Assembly: GCF_029544075.1 (NCBI RefSeq)
Contig: NZ_JAJQJH010000006.1
Span: forward strand, 113,778 to 177,777
DNA from: Chromohalobacter canadensis
GTDB lineage: Bacteria; Pseudomonadota; Gammaproteobacteria; Pseudomonadales; Halomonadaceae
Length of the DNA: 64,000 nucleotides
Reading direction: 5' to 3'
Shown: positions 9,876-19,476 of the stretch, piece after piece
How the letters are laid out: each line of letters opens with the position of its first letter
Numbering within the stretch: the first letter of the stretch is position 1
Notes under the pieces: generated by a model
Seen by the model: only the letters and a program-made list of their open reading frames with translations
The model's database searches: none
Told to the model about the DNA's origin: nothing
Translations under genes and position numbers: made by a program

Positions 9876-11140
9876 GCGATCTTCCGCGTCGCGATCCCCG
9901 CCAAGAGTGGATCGCCCGCAATCGTCTGCATCCGCGCCATGCTGAAGTGCTCCAGGAGATGGGCCAGGGCGCGGCCAGTGAATGGTGGGGCCCCGGCGGT
10001 CTCGTACGCAGGAACCCCCACGCAGTGGGATTCGTCGGCCCCAATGGTGTGAAGCGCATCGACCGCAGCGGTACGCAGCAGGGAGCTGGGGGGAGCAGTG
10101 CCGAGACATCGAACGCCGAGCGCAAGCCGTTGGTCGAGATCGACGCGCCCGCCTTCATGATTGCAGTGGTGCCGGATATGGCCGGCGGTCGCCTGAGCGG
10201 GCATGACCGAGATCTACTCGGTCTGGCGCGTCAGCTCGCCGATGCCGATCCTGCGGCTCGAGGCGCGGTGGTGGCCGTGGTTTTCGGCCCTCACAAGGAG
10301 GCGAACTTCGGTGAAGCGGGTATCGATCGTTTGCTGCATCTCGATTCACCGGAGGTGACAGGCTATGCCCCCGAGGCGCGCCTGGGAGCGCTGATCATGG
10401 CCGAGGAGGCCTGGGCGCCACGCCATTGGCTGCTGCCGGATTCCAAGCTGGGCGGTGGAGAGCTGGGAAGACGCTTTGCGGCGCGTCTCGGCGAGCGGCC
10501 GACGACGGGCGTCTGGCAGGTCGAAGCCGGCGCCGAGGCGGCTGCCGGCTGGCATTGCACGGCGCGGGGCGCGGCCGGGTCGCTGGACATTCGGCGGCCC
10601 TTGCCACGAATCGCCCTGGCCTTGGCCGAATGTGCCGAGCCGGTCAGCGAAACGCGCCACGCTGCTGCCGAACTGGCCTTGCCTCAGCCGTTGCCGTCGA
10701 CCTTGTCGCGCATTCAGGATCTCGGTCAGGTGAGTGTCGACCCGTCAGGCGTGGCCCTGTCCGAGGCGGAGTTCATTCTCTCCGCCGGCAATGGCGTCAA
10801 GGATTGGCAAGGCTTCCACCATGCCGCCGAGGTATTGGGGGCCACTGAGGGTGCCTCACGCGTGGCGGTGGATGATGGTTTCATGGCCCGTGACCGTCAG
10901 GTGGGGGCTACCGGCACCTGGGTGACGGCAAGGGTCTATGTGGCCGTGGGCATCAGCGGCGCCATTCAGCATCTGCAGGGTATTCAGACCTGCGACAAGG
11001 TGGTGGCGATCAACATGGATCCCGGTTGCGACATGATCAAGCGTGCCGATCTCGCAGTGATCGGAGACTCGACTCAAATACTCGAGGCGTTGGTCACCCT
11101 GGTGGCACAGGCACGAGAGGAGAAACGCGATGCAGCCTGA
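9872..11140 (+). CDS. etfA: Electron transfer flavoprotein alpha subunit (dimethylglycine pathway)
   Basis: This 422-residue ETF alpha-family protein starts inside the dgcB stop (ATGA overlap), which implies translational coupling. The C-terminal FAD domain is clear: VKDWQGFHHAAEVLGA, VGATGTWV, YVAVGISGAIQHLQGI, INMDPGCDMIKRAD. The N-terminal part is longer than in housekeeping EtfA and includes a Gly/Ser-rich stretch around residues 60-85. It should pair with the product of the next gene and shuttle electrons from dimethylglycine oxidation. The dedicated role comes from operon position. Confidence 0.9.
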   Translation: MSDLPRRDPRQEWIARNRLHPRHAEVLQEMGQGAASEWWGPGGLVRRNPHAVGFVGPNGVKRIDRSGTQQGAGGSSAETSNAERKPLVEIDAPAFMIAVVPDMAGGRLSGHDRDLLGLARQLADADPAARGAVVAVVFGPHKEANFGEAGIDRLLHLDSPEVTGYAPEARLGALIMAEEAWAPRHWLLPDSKLGGGELGRRFAARLGERPTTGVWQVEAGAEAAAGWHCTARGAAGSLDIRRPLPRIALALAECAEPVSETRHAAAELALPQPLPSTLSRIQDLGQVSVDPSGVALSEAEFILSAGNGVKDWQGFHHAAEVLGATEGASRVAVDDGFMARDRQVGATGTWVTARVYVAVGISGAIQHLQGIQTCDKVVAINMDPGCDMIKRADLAVIGDSTQILEALVTLVAQAREEKRDAA

Positions 11141-11933
11141 ATCCGCCATGACGCCAGGACTCGAAGTGACGGTGCTGGTCTCCATCGGGCGCCACCCGCT
11201 GACGGGGAGGGCGCGGCGTGCCGACCAGGATGCCCGGGGAGTGGAGCTGGCGCGCTCCTTGGCGGATGCCCAGGTGCGTTTGTTGCATGCCGGCGAACGA
11301 GATGAAAGCAGCGAAGCGGCATTGCGCGGCTATCTGGGCATGGGCTTCACTGAATTGTCGCTACTCGAGCAGCCTGAGGGCGCCGATGTGTTGCCCGCGC
11401 TTGCCGAGGCCTTGGATGCGACCTCACCTCATCTAGTGATTACCGGTGAGCGTGCCGAACGGGGCGAAGGCTCGGGCCTGCTGCCCTACCTGCTAGCAGA
11501 GCGCCTTGGCTGGCCTCTGGTGAGTGGTCTGGCGGCGGTGGAAAGCGTCGAGGATGGTGTGGCGACCTTGCTACAGGCCCTGCCGCGGGGGCAGCGGCGG
11601 CGACTCAAGGTCCGCTTGCCTGTCATCGTCACTGTCGATGATGCGGCCCCCGCGCCGCGTCAGAGCGCCTACGGGCCGGCGCGACGCGGCGCGTTCGAAG
11701 CGACGGCAGGGCCGGTGAGCGTGGACGATGAATGGGCCGCTTGGCACGTGCAGCCTGCGCGCCAGCGTCCCAAGCGCCTCAAGATCGTCAAGGCCGCCTC
11801 AGCGCGGGACCGCTTCAAGGCGGCCGCCGCCAAGGCCGAAGGCGGTGGCGGGCAGGTACTGACGGACGTGACCCCGACCCAGGGCGCCGAGGCGATCTTC
11901 ACGCTACTACGTGAAGAGGACGTGTTGCGTTGA
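11130..11933 (+). CDS. etfB: Electron transfer flavoprotein beta subunit (dimethylglycine pathway)
   Basis: This 267-residue ETF beta-family protein overlaps etfA by 11 bases and is preceded by GAGAGGAG, so the two are probably translated together. Recognisable elements are the early VSIGRHPLTGRARRAD region, LVITGERAERGEGSGLLPYLLAERLG, and a conserved ETF loop replaced by the basic segment RPKRLKIVKAASARDRFKAAA near residue 215. It ends only 10 bases from the convergent transporter gene, and no hairpin terminator is visible there. Confidence 0.87.
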   Translation: MQPESAMTPGLEVTVLVSIGRHPLTGRARRADQDARGVELARSLADAQVRLLHAGERDESSEAALRGYLGMGFTELSLLEQPEGADVLPALAEALDATSPHLVITGERAERGEGSGLLPYLLAERLGWPLVSGLAAVESVEDGVATLLQALPRGQRRRLKVRLPVIVTVDDAAPAPRQSAYGPARRGAFEATAGPVSVDDEWAAWHVQPARQRPKRLKIVKAASARDRFKAAAAKAEGGGGQVLTDVTPTQGAEAIFTLLREEDVLR

Positions 11934-11943
11934 GGCGCGGCAC

Positions 11944-13110
11944 TCAGGTAGCGCGCTCATGCTCGGGCAGGCCGCTGGCGAGAAAAATGCTGATCACGCC
12001 GCCACCCAAGGCGATCCACAGCGGCGCGGCAGGGGCCCAAAGCGCGGCGACCGGCCCCAGCAGCATCACACCGAGGGCTGCCAGTGCATTGGCCAGGCCC
12101 AGCGCCATGCCCGACCCCAGCGAGCGGTTCTCGGGCAGGATGTCCTGGGCGATGAGGATGCCCAGCGGCAAGGTCGCGAACAGGCTGATGCCCAGCACGC
12201 CGAGCACGATCCATAGCCAGATGCCTTCGGCCAGCAGGAAAGCCGCCAGCATGATGACCGAGATGCTCATGGCGACGATCAACACCGGGCGGCGACCGAA
12301 GCGATCCGAAAGCCGCCCGCCGCCGAGGTTGCCGATCACGCCGACGACCAGCATGACGGTAATGAAGCTGGCACCGGTGGTTAGATCGCCCCCTCCCTGA
12401 GCCCACATCAGCGGCACATAGGTCACTACCGAGAGAATCATCAGCGAACGCAGGGCGGAGAAGGTTACTAACCGCGATAGCGGACCGGCATGCAGACGCC
12501 AAGCGATGGGCGTGGCATCCGCGGCGCGTGGCGGCAGACGCGGCGCCCAGTGCAGCATGAATGGCAGCGTCGCGAGAGCGGGCAGGGCGAGTAGCCACAG
12601 GTAGCCCAGTCCCCATTGCACCACCACCCAGCTTGCCAGGGCCGGCCAGACGCCGCGTCCCACCTCACCGCCGACCATGAAGATCGACATCGCGGTCCCT
12701 GGCCGTTCGCCACCCAGTTGACGGATACCGGCCAGCGCCTGAGGGTGGAAGAAAGCGTTGGATATCCCGATCATCACCAGGATGCCGATCAGCGGCCAGA
12801 AGCCGGAAGCGAAGCCTACCAGGGCGCCGCCCAGCGACGAACCGGCGAGCCCCAAGGCTACCATGACACGACCGCCGACACGGTCGGCGAATAGACCTAC
12901 TAGCGGCTGCAACGCCTGGCCCATCAGCAAGGCCGCCATGATCGTGCCCGCCAGGGCCACCGAGAGATTGAGAGAGATCAGGATTGCCGGCAGCACGCCC
13001 GGCAGATAATTGGCGGCACCATCGTTGAGAAAATGCGCCCAGCTCATGCCGGTCAGGCGCGCGGGGGACGACTGGGGGCGAGACGAGGCGGTGGCGGTCG
13101 AGGCCTCCAT
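11944..13110 (-). CDS. MFS transporter, fosmidomycin-resistance (Fsr)-like
   Basis: The 388-residue protein has about 12 hydrophobic segments. The N-terminal half reads SWAHFLNDGAANYLPGVLP and the second-helix loop is LFADRVGGR, both typical of the Fsr branch of the major facilitator superfamily. The other half carries LSDRFGRRPVLI. Substrate cannot be read from sequence; Fsr relatives export small hydrophilic antimicrobials. GGAGC precedes ATG 13110. It converges on etfB and diverges from the formaldehyde dehydrogenase gene. A formaldehyde-related or amine-related efflux role would be speculation. Confidence 0.85.
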   Translation of the reverse strand: MEASTATASSRPQSSPARLTGMSWAHFLNDGAANYLPGVLPAILISLNLSVALAGTIMAALLMGQALQPLVGLFADRVGGRVMVALGLAGSSLGGALVGFASGFWPLIGILVMIGISNAFFHPQALAGIRQLGGERPGTAMSIFMVGGEVGRGVWPALASWVVVQWGLGYLWLLALPALATLPFMLHWAPRLPPRAADATPIAWRLHAGPLSRLVTFSALRSLMILSVVTYVPLMWAQGGGDLTTGASFITVMLVVGVIGNLGGGRLSDRFGRRPVLIVAMSISVIMLAAFLLAEGIWLWIVLGVLGISLFATLPLGILIAQDILPENRSLGSGMALGLANALAALGVMLLGPVAALWAPAAPLWIALGGGVISIFLASGLPEHERAT

Positions 13111-13329
13111 GGTGAGCTCCGGTGACGAGTGGGCGGTGGATACGCTTCGGGGTAGGGCGTATTTCGATCATTGCTTGAATAGCACGCCCCCGAAGCCGGA
13201 ACAAGTCGCGCTTATGATAAGGCGGTGCACAATAAGCGGGGGCTGCGGTTGGCACGGCAATGTCTCTTTTGAGCATGGCGATGACTCGTTGGGAACAGTC
13301 CGCGCCAGCAAGAAGGCTATGGTCGAAGA

Positions 13330-13345
13330 GTGGCGTTGACGCCAC
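13330..13345. promoter_or_regulatory. Inverted repeat upstream of fdhA
   Basis: GTGGCGT and ACGCCAC (7-bp arms, 2-base spacer) lie 35 bases before the fdhA start, in the 270-base divergent gap with the MFS gene. It could be an operator or a 5' UTR stem. No known consensus was matched. Confidence 0.3.
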
Positions 13346-13380
13346 GACGCCTCTCACCACGAAACCAAAGGACAATAGCC

Positions 13381-14574
13381 ATGAGTGCAGCCAACCGCGG
13401 CGTGATCTACATGGGCGCCGGCCATGTCGAGGTCCAGTCGATCCCTTTTCCCGAGCTGGCGCTGGGCAATCGCAAATGCGAGCACGGCGTGATTCTCAAG
13501 GTCATCACCACCAACATCTGTGGCAGCGACCAGCACATGGTGCGCGGCCGCACCACCGCGCCGAGCGGCATGGTACTCGGGCATGAAATCACTGGCGAAG
13601 TCGTTGAGTGCGGACGCGACGTCGAGTTCATCGGCGTCGGCGATGTCGTCTCGGTGCCCTTCAACATCGCTTGCGGGCGTTGCCGCAACTGCAAGGAAGG
13701 CCAGACCGGCATCTGCCTCAACGTCAATCCCGCGCGTCCGGGCGCTGCCTATGGCTATGTCGACATGGGCGGTTGGGTCGGTGGCCAGACAGAGTACGTC
13801 ATGGTGCCCTATGCGGACTTCAATCTGTTGAAGTTTCCCGATCGTGATATCGCCATGGACAAGATCCGCGATTTGACGTTGCTCTCCGATATCTTTCCCA
13901 CCGGCTTTCACGGCTGCGCCACCGCCGGTGTCGGCCCCGGCAGCACCGTCTACATCGCCGGGGCCGGTCCGGTGGGGCTGGCCCCGGCGGTCTCCGCCCA
14001 ACTGTTGGGGGCCGCCTGCGTCATCGTCGGCGACATGAACCCGCAGCGTCTCGACCAGGCCAAGAGTTTCGGTTGCGAGACCCTGGACTTGCGCCAGGAC
14101 ACGCCCATGCCCGACATGCTGGAGCCGATTCTCGGCGAACGCGAAGTGGATTCGGCGGTGGATGCGGTGGGCTTCGAGGCGCGCTGCCATGGTCACAATC
14201 ATGCGCACGAGCAGCCGGCCACGGTGCTCAATGCCTGCATGGACGTCACCCGGGCCGGCGGCCAGATCGGGATTCCGGGACTTTACGTCACCGAAGATCC
14301 CGGCGCGGACAGTGAGGAAGCGCGGCACGGCAACCTCTCGATGCGCCTTGGGCAGGGCTGGGCCAAATCCCATTCCTTCCACACCGGTCAGTGCCCGGTA
14401 ATGAAATACCACCGGCAGCTGATGCAGGCGATCCTGTTCGACAAGGTAAGCATCGCCGATGCGGTCAATGTCGAGGTCATCTCGCTGGACGACGCGCCGC
14501 GTGGGTATGCGGACTTCGACGGCGGCGTGGCCAAGAAATTCGTCATCGACCCACATGGCAGTGTGGCCGCCTGA
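13381..14574 (+). CDS. fdhA: Glutathione-independent formaldehyde dehydrogenase
   Basis: This NAD-dependent zinc enzyme oxidises formaldehyde directly to formate, of the Pseudomonas putida type. The 397 residues match the family length. Motifs are CGSDQHMVRGRTT (catalytic zinc region), GHEITGEVVECG, the structural zinc CGRCRNCKEGQTGIC, and the Rossmann GAGPVGLAPAV. The diagnostic insertion VDAVGFEARCHGHNH is also present. ATG 13381 with AAAGGAC just upstream is preferred over an in-frame extension from 13330. It is the second formaldehyde-oxidising route in this window, placed next to formate dehydrogenase genes. Confidence 0.95.
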   Translation: MSAANRGVIYMGAGHVEVQSIPFPELALGNRKCEHGVILKVITTNICGSDQHMVRGRTTAPSGMVLGHEITGEVVECGRDVEFIGVGDVVSVPFNIACGRCRNCKEGQTGICLNVNPARPGAAYGYVDMGGWVGGQTEYVMVPYADFNLLKFPDRDIAMDKIRDLTLLSDIFPTGFHGCATAGVGPGSTVYIAGAGPVGLAPAVSAQLLGAACVIVGDMNPQRLDQAKSFGCETLDLRQDTPMPDMLEPILGEREVDSAVDAVGFEARCHGHNHAHEQPATVLNACMDVTRAGGQIGIPGLYVTEDPGADSEEARHGNLSMRLGQGWAKSHSFHTGQCPVMKYHRQLMQAILFDKVSIADAVNVEVISLDDAPRGYADFDGGVAKKFVIDPHGSVAA

Positions 14575-14586
14575 GCGGTGTGAATG

Positions 14587-14607
14587 GCCCCGGCACGCGA
14601 CCGGGGC
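14587..14607 (+). terminator. Short GC hairpin after fdhA
   Basis: GCCCCGG (14587-14593) pairs with CCGGGGC (14601-14607) just after the fdhA stop. No T tail follows, so it may attenuate rather than end transcription into the formate dehydrogenase genes. Confidence 0.4.
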
Positions 14608-14733
14608 TAACCTGCAACGAGGCGCCTGTCTCAGGACAGGGTGGCCGATATCCGGGGGCCGTTGTCCATGGCGGTCCGTCCCGACGGACAATGCATCCCC
14701 GGGCAAGTGCCTATCGATAACAATGAGCACGCC

Positions 14734-16452
14734 ATGACCGTTGAGACCCTCACTCCCAAGCGTCGTTTCCGCAACAAGCTCCGTGGCCGTGATTTGCCTC
14801 CCGTCGCCCTGGCGGCGCTTCGCCAACTCCTCGGCGATGAACGCGAGGACGGTGAACGGCGACGCAGCGATCTCCTGATCGAGCATCTGCACACCATCCA
14901 GGATGCCCAGGGCCACCTCTCGCTGGTGATGCTTCGCGCGCTTGCCACCTACATGAATCTGCCCATGGCCGCGGTCTACGAGACGGCGACCTTTTACGCT
15001 CACTTCGATGTGGTCCATGACGATCAGTCGCCACCGCCCGAGGTGACGGTCCGGGTCTGCGATTCGCTGTCCTGCCGGCTGGCCGGTGCCGAGGCGCTCA
15101 AGGCAAAGCTGGCGGCCGGCGTCGATCCGGAAGCGGTCCGGGTGGTGCGAGCCCCTTGCATGGGGCGCTGCGACACCGCGCCGGTGGTGGAAGTGGGTCA
15201 TCATCACGTGCGCTTCGCCACCCATGAAGGGGTGGCCTCGGTGATCGATACCGGTCATTACTATCCCGAGGCGATTCTCTGGCAGCGGCTGGCGGATTAT
15301 CGCGCCGAGGGCGGCTATGCGTTGCTCGCCGACTGCCACGCGGGGCGCGTCACGGTCGAGGCGTTGATGCAGGCGCTGGAAACCGCCAATCTGCGCGGCC
15401 TGGGCGGCGCCGGCTTCCCCACCTTCAAGAAATGGACCTTCGTGCGCCAGGAAGCGGGGCCGCGCTACTGTGCCATCAACGCCGACGAAGGCGAGCCCGG
15501 CACCTTCAAGGACCGCGTCTATCTGGAACGCTCGCCGCACCGCTTCCTCGAGGGTGCCCTGGTCAGCGCCTGGGCGGTGGAGGCCGAGGCGCTCTACATT
15601 TACCTGCGCGACGAGTATCCGGGCCTGCACCGCGTATTGCGCGAGGCGATCGCCGAGCTCGAGGCTGAGGGCCTGGTGGCGCCGGGCTATATCGTGCTGC
15701 GGCGCGGCGCCGGTGCCTATATCTGCGGCGAGGAGTCGGCGATGATCGAGTCGCTGGAGGGCAAGCCCGGCAAGCCTCGTCATCGGCCGCCCTTCGTCGC
15801 CCAGAGAGGGTTGTTCGATCGTCCCACGCTGGTCAACAACGTGGAAACCGTCTACTGGATCCCGCTGATCTGGCAGCGCGGCGCCGAGGCCTTCGCGCGC
15901 CAGGGCCGCCACGGTCGGGTGGGGCTGCGCAGTTTCTCGGTCTCCGGCCGGGTCAAGCACCCCGGCGTGCACCTGGCCCCGGCGGGCATCACCCTCGAGG
16001 AGTTGATCGAGGAATATTGCGGCGGCATGGCCGAGGGGCATCGCCTTGTCGCCTACCTGCCCGGCGGCGCCTCCGGCGGCATCCTGCCGGCGTCCAAGGC
16101 GAACGTACCGCTGGACTTCGACACCCTGCAGGCGCACGGCTGCTTCATCGGCTCGGCGGCGGTGATCGTGCTGTCCGACCAGGACGATCTGCGTGCCGTC
16201 GCCACCAATCTGCTGGCCTTCTTCGCCGACGAGTCCTGCGGTCAGTGCACCCCTTGTCGGGTGGGCACCGAGAAGATGCTGACCCTGCTCGAGGGCGACG
16301 AATGGGAGGCCGCGACCCTGACGCGCCTCTCGCAGGTGATGATGGATGCCTCCATCTGCGGCCTCGGGCAGGCGGCGCCCAATCCGGTGCTGGGGCTGCT
16401 CAAGGACTTCCGCGGTGAACTCGCCGCCCAGAACGTGATCGTCAAGGGATAA
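14734..16452 (+). CDS. NAD-dependent formate dehydrogenase, NuoE-NuoF fusion (diaphorase) subunit
   Basis: The roughly 572-residue protein fuses two complex-I-like modules. The N-terminal NuoE-like 2Fe-2S domain has CDSLSCRLAG and CMGRCDTAP. The C-terminal NuoF-like domain has the NAD/FMN loops GLGGAGFPTFKKW, INADEGEPGTFKDR and GAYICGEESA, plus a 4Fe-4S site SCGQCTPCR. It should pass electrons from the molybdenum subunit encoded next to NAD. The start is uncertain: ATG 14734 gives MTVETLTPKRR, but the frame is open to 14641 with another ATG at 14668, and no strong ribosome site decides. It lies 12 bases before the catalytic subunit gene. Confidence 0.88.
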   Translation: MTVETLTPKRRFRNKLRGRDLPPVALAALRQLLGDEREDGERRRSDLLIEHLHTIQDAQGHLSLVMLRALATYMNLPMAAVYETATFYAHFDVVHDDQSPPPEVTVRVCDSLSCRLAGAEALKAKLAAGVDPEAVRVVRAPCMGRCDTAPVVEVGHHHVRFATHEGVASVIDTGHYYPEAILWQRLADYRAEGGYALLADCHAGRVTVEALMQALETANLRGLGGAGFPTFKKWTFVRQEAGPRYCAINADEGEPGTFKDRVYLERSPHRFLEGALVSAWAVEAEALYIYLRDEYPGLHRVLREAIAELEAEGLVAPGYIVLRRGAGAYICGEESAMIESLEGKPGKPRHRPPFVAQRGLFDRPTLVNNVETVYWIPLIWQRGAEAFARQGRHGRVGLRSFSVSGRVKHPGVHLAPAGITLEELIEEYCGGMAEGHRLVAYLPGGASGGILPASKANVPLDFDTLQAHGCFIGSAAVIVLSDQDDLRAVATNLLAFFADESCGQCTPCRVGTEKMLTLLEGDEWEAATLTRLSQVMMDASICGLGQAAPNPVLGLLKDFRGELAAQNVIVKG

Positions 16453-16464
16453 GGGAGACATGGC

Positions 16465-19326
16465 ATGAGCAAGCAACGCTCGAACACAAGCTTCACCCTG
16501 ACCCTGGACGGGGTGGCAGTAAGCGCCACTGCCGGGGAGACGCTCTGGCAGGTGGCCAAGCGTGCCGGCGAGAGCATTCCTCACCTGTGCTTCAAAGATG
16601 CCAGTGGCTACCGCGCCGACGGCAATTGCCGCGCCTGCATGGTGGAGATCGAGGGCGAGCGTGCCCTGGCCGCCAGTTGCCTGCGCGAGGCCGCCCCCGG
16701 CATGGTGGTCAAGAGCGCCAGTTCAGAGCGAGCCCGCACGGCGCGGGAAGGCGTCATGGAGCTGCTGCTGGTCGACCAGCCGGCGCGTGACGACAGCCCC
16801 GACCGTTCCAGCCACTTCTGGGCCATGGCCGATCAACTGGCCATCGATGCCACGGCGGTGCGCCGACGGCTGCCGGCGCGGGCCGAGAGAGAGGCGGCCA
16901 CCGTGCACCATGTGCATCTTCCCGAGCATTCGCGGCGCGCCTCGTCGACCCGTGACGCCAGCCATTCGGCCATGAACGTCAACCTCGACGCCTGCATCGA
17001 GTGCAATCTCTGCGTGCGTGCCTGTCGCGAGGTCCAGGGCAATGACGTCATCGGCATGGCGCATCGCGGCGCGGCTTCCAAGATCGTCTTCGATTTCGAC
17101 GATCCCATGGGCGATAGCACCTGCGTGGCCTGCGGCGAGTGCGTTCAGGCCTGCCCGACCGGGGCACTGATGCCGGCGACCCTGGTCGACGAAGCGGGGC
17201 GCGGCGATTCCCGGGTGGCCGACCGCAGCGTCGATTCCGTCTGCCCCTACTGCGGCGTGGGCTGTCAGCTCACCTACCATGTCAAGGACGACGCGATTCT
17301 CTTCGTCGAAGGGCGCGAGGGCCCTTCCAACCAGAACCGGTTATGCGTCAAGGGCCGCTTCGGCTTCGATTATCCGCGGCACCCGTCACGCTTGACCACG
17401 CCACTGATCCGCAAACCGGGGGTGCCCAAGGGGCTCGATCCCGATTTCGATCCGGCTCAGCCACTGACCCATTTCGTCGAAGCGAGCTGGGACGAAGCGC
17501 TGGAGCTTGCCGCCGGCGGACTCGCCGACCTCAAGGCAGCCCACGGCCCCGATGCCCTGGCCGGCTTCGGCAGCGCCAAATGCTCCAACGAGGAAGCCTG
17601 GCTGTTTCAGAAGCTGGTACGTACCGGCTTCGGCTCCAACCATGTCGACCATTGCACCCGGCTGTGCCATGCCAGTTCGGTGGCGGCACTGATGGAATGC
17701 ATCGGCTCGGGCGCGGTGACCGCCTCCTTCATGCAGGCGCTAGAGGCCGATGTCGTGATCCTCACCGGCTGCAATCCGACGATCAACCATCCCGTGGCGG
17801 CCACCTACTTCAAGCAGGCGGCCAGAAACGGCACCAAACTGATCGTCCTCGACCCCCGCGGCCAGGCACTGGATGCCTACGCGCATCGGAGCGTGCGTTT
17901 CACGCCTGGCGGCGATGTCTCGCTCTACAACGCCATGCTCAACGTCATCATCAGCGAGGCGCTCTATGATCAGGCCTATATCGATGCCCACACCGAGGGC
18001 TTCGAGGCACTCAAGGCCCATGTGCGTGACATGACGCCCGAAGCGATGTCGCCCGCCTGCGGCGTCGAGCCCGAGCTGATTCGCGAGCTTGCACGGCTGT
18101 ATGCCCAGGCCGAGCGGGCGATGATCTTCTGGGGCATGGGCATTTCCCAGCACGTGCATGGCACCGACAACGCCCGCTGCCTGATCTCGCTGGCGCTGGC
18201 TTGCGGCCAGACCGGCCGTCCCGGCACCGGACTGCATCCGCTGCGTGGCCAGAACAACGTCCAGGGCGCCTCCGATGCCGGCCTGATTCCCATGGTGCTG
18301 CCCGACTATCAACCGGTAGGCGACGCCCAGATGCGCAGTGCCTTCGAGGAACTGTGGAACTCGCCGCTGGATGCGACGCCCGGGCTCACGGTGGTGGAGA
18401 TCATGAATGCCATCGCTGCCGGTACCATCAAGGGGATGTACATCCTCGGCGAGAACCCCGCGATGTCCGACCCGGACCTCGATCACGCCCGGGACGCGCT
18501 GGCCAAGCTCGAGCATCTGGTGGTGCAGGACCTGTTCGTCACCGAGACCGCGCAGTTCGCCGACGTGATCCTGCCGGCCTCGAGCTGGCCGGAAAAAGAC
18601 GGCAGCGTGACCAACACCAACCGTCAGGTGCAGCTCGGCCGTGCCGCGGTGCCGCTGCCCGGTGAGGCGAAGCCCGACTGGTGGATCATCCAGCAGCTCG
18701 CCAATCGCCTGGGTCTGGACTGGCATTACACGCACCCGCGCGAGGTGTTCGACGAGATGAAGCAGGGCATGGCGTCGCTCGATCACATTTCGTGGGCCCG
18801 TCTGGAACGCGAGAGCTCGGTGACCTATCCCTGCCCGGCCGAGGACGCCCCCGGCGCTGACGTAGTGTTTTCCGACGCCTTCCCCACCGCGAGCGGGCGA
18901 GCGACGTTCACACCGACCCGGCCACTGCCACCGGATGAACCCATCGATGATGACTATCCCACGGTGTTGATCACTGGGCGCCAACTGGAACATTGGCACA
19001 CCGGCTCCATGACCCGGCGTACTCGGGTACTCGATGATCTCGAGCCCGAAGCGGTGGCCAGCCTCGCCCCGTCGGAGCTGGGACGCCTGAGGCTATCACC
19101 GGGCGAGCCGATCACCATCACCACCCGCCGCGGCAGCATCACCCTGAAGACGCGTGCTGACCCGTTGATGCAGTCGGGCATGGTGTTCGTGCCGTTCTGC
19201 TACCTGGAAGCGGCGGCCAATATTCTGACCAATCCGGCGCTCGACCCGTTCGGCAAGATCCCTGAGTTCAAGTACGCCGCCAGCCGATTGCATCGTGGCG
19301 AGGTGGCGACGGCGCTCGATGTCTGA
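16465..19326 (+). CDS. NAD-dependent formate dehydrogenase, molybdopterin catalytic subunit
   Basis: The 953-residue protein oxidises formate to CO2. Domains in order: a 2Fe-2S ferredoxin domain (C42, C55, C58), a His-Cys Nuo G-like stretch, two 4Fe-4S motifs (CIECNLCVRACRE and CVACGECVQACPTG), then the molybdopterin enzyme with its own cluster (CPYCGVGCQLTYH). The active-site ligand is cysteine in TRLCHASSV rather than selenocysteine. The C-terminal molybdopterin-binding domain includes GRQLEHWHTGSMTRR. With the NuoEF fusion upstream it forms a soluble NAD-reducing enzyme. It completes formaldehyde oxidation to CO2 and yields NADH. Confidence 0.93.
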   Translation: MSKQRSNTSFTLTLDGVAVSATAGETLWQVAKRAGESIPHLCFKDASGYRADGNCRACMVEIEGERALAASCLREAAPGMVVKSASSERARTAREGVMELLLVDQPARDDSPDRSSHFWAMADQLAIDATAVRRRLPARAEREAATVHHVHLPEHSRRASSTRDASHSAMNVNLDACIECNLCVRACREVQGNDVIGMAHRGAASKIVFDFDDPMGDSTCVACGECVQACPTGALMPATLVDEAGRGDSRVADRSVDSVCPYCGVGCQLTYHVKDDAILFVEGREGPSNQNRLCVKGRFGFDYPRHPSRLTTPLIRKPGVPKGLDPDFDPAQPLTHFVEASWDEALELAAGGLADLKAAHGPDALAGFGSAKCSNEEAWLFQKLVRTGFGSNHVDHCTRLCHASSVAALMECIGSGAVTASFMQALEADVVILTGCNPTINHPVAATYFKQAARNGTKLIVLDPRGQALDAYAHRSVRFTPGGDVSLYNAMLNVIISEALYDQAYIDAHTEGFEALKAHVRDMTPEAMSPACGVEPELIRELARLYAQAERAMIFWGMGISQHVHGTDNARCLISLALACGQTGRPGTGLHPLRGQNNVQGASDAGLIPMVLPDYQPVGDAQMRSAFEELWNSPLDATPGLTVVEIMNAIAAGTIKGMYILGENPAMSDPDLDHARDALAKLEHLVVQDLFVTETAQFADVILPASSWPEKDGSVTNTNRQVQLGRAAVPLPGEAKPDWWIIQQLANRLGLDWHYTHPREVFDEMKQGMASLDHISWARLERESSVTYPCPAEDAPGADVVFSDAFPTASGRATFTPTRPLPPDEPIDDDYPTVLITGRQLEHWHTGSMTRRTRVLDDLEPEAVASLAPSELGRLRLSPGEPITITTRRGSITLKTRADPLMQSGMVFVPFCYLEAAANILTNPALDPFGKIPEFKYAASRLHRGEVATALDV

Positions 19327-19476
19327 TCCGCACGTTAGTGCGGCCGTTTGAGAACCAGGGGTGGACGGCGTCGATGCGTCTCTACGATTACAGGGCAAGA
19401 TCCGTCATGATGGTGGCTATCGGAACCTCTGGTAAGGGGGACATCGGATGATAGCGATAGGAGAAAGCAAGCCATC

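Noticed and set aside
13201..13300. Possible sigma-54 promoter (TTGGCACGGCAATGTC) before fdhA
   Set aside because: The -24 box looks good, but the -12 GC is absent at the required spacing.
13354..16584. Very long antisense frame opposite fdhA and the formate dehydrogenase beta gene
   Set aside because: It mirrors GC-rich codon bias on the coding strand, has no family resemblance and crosses two well-supported genes and their gap.
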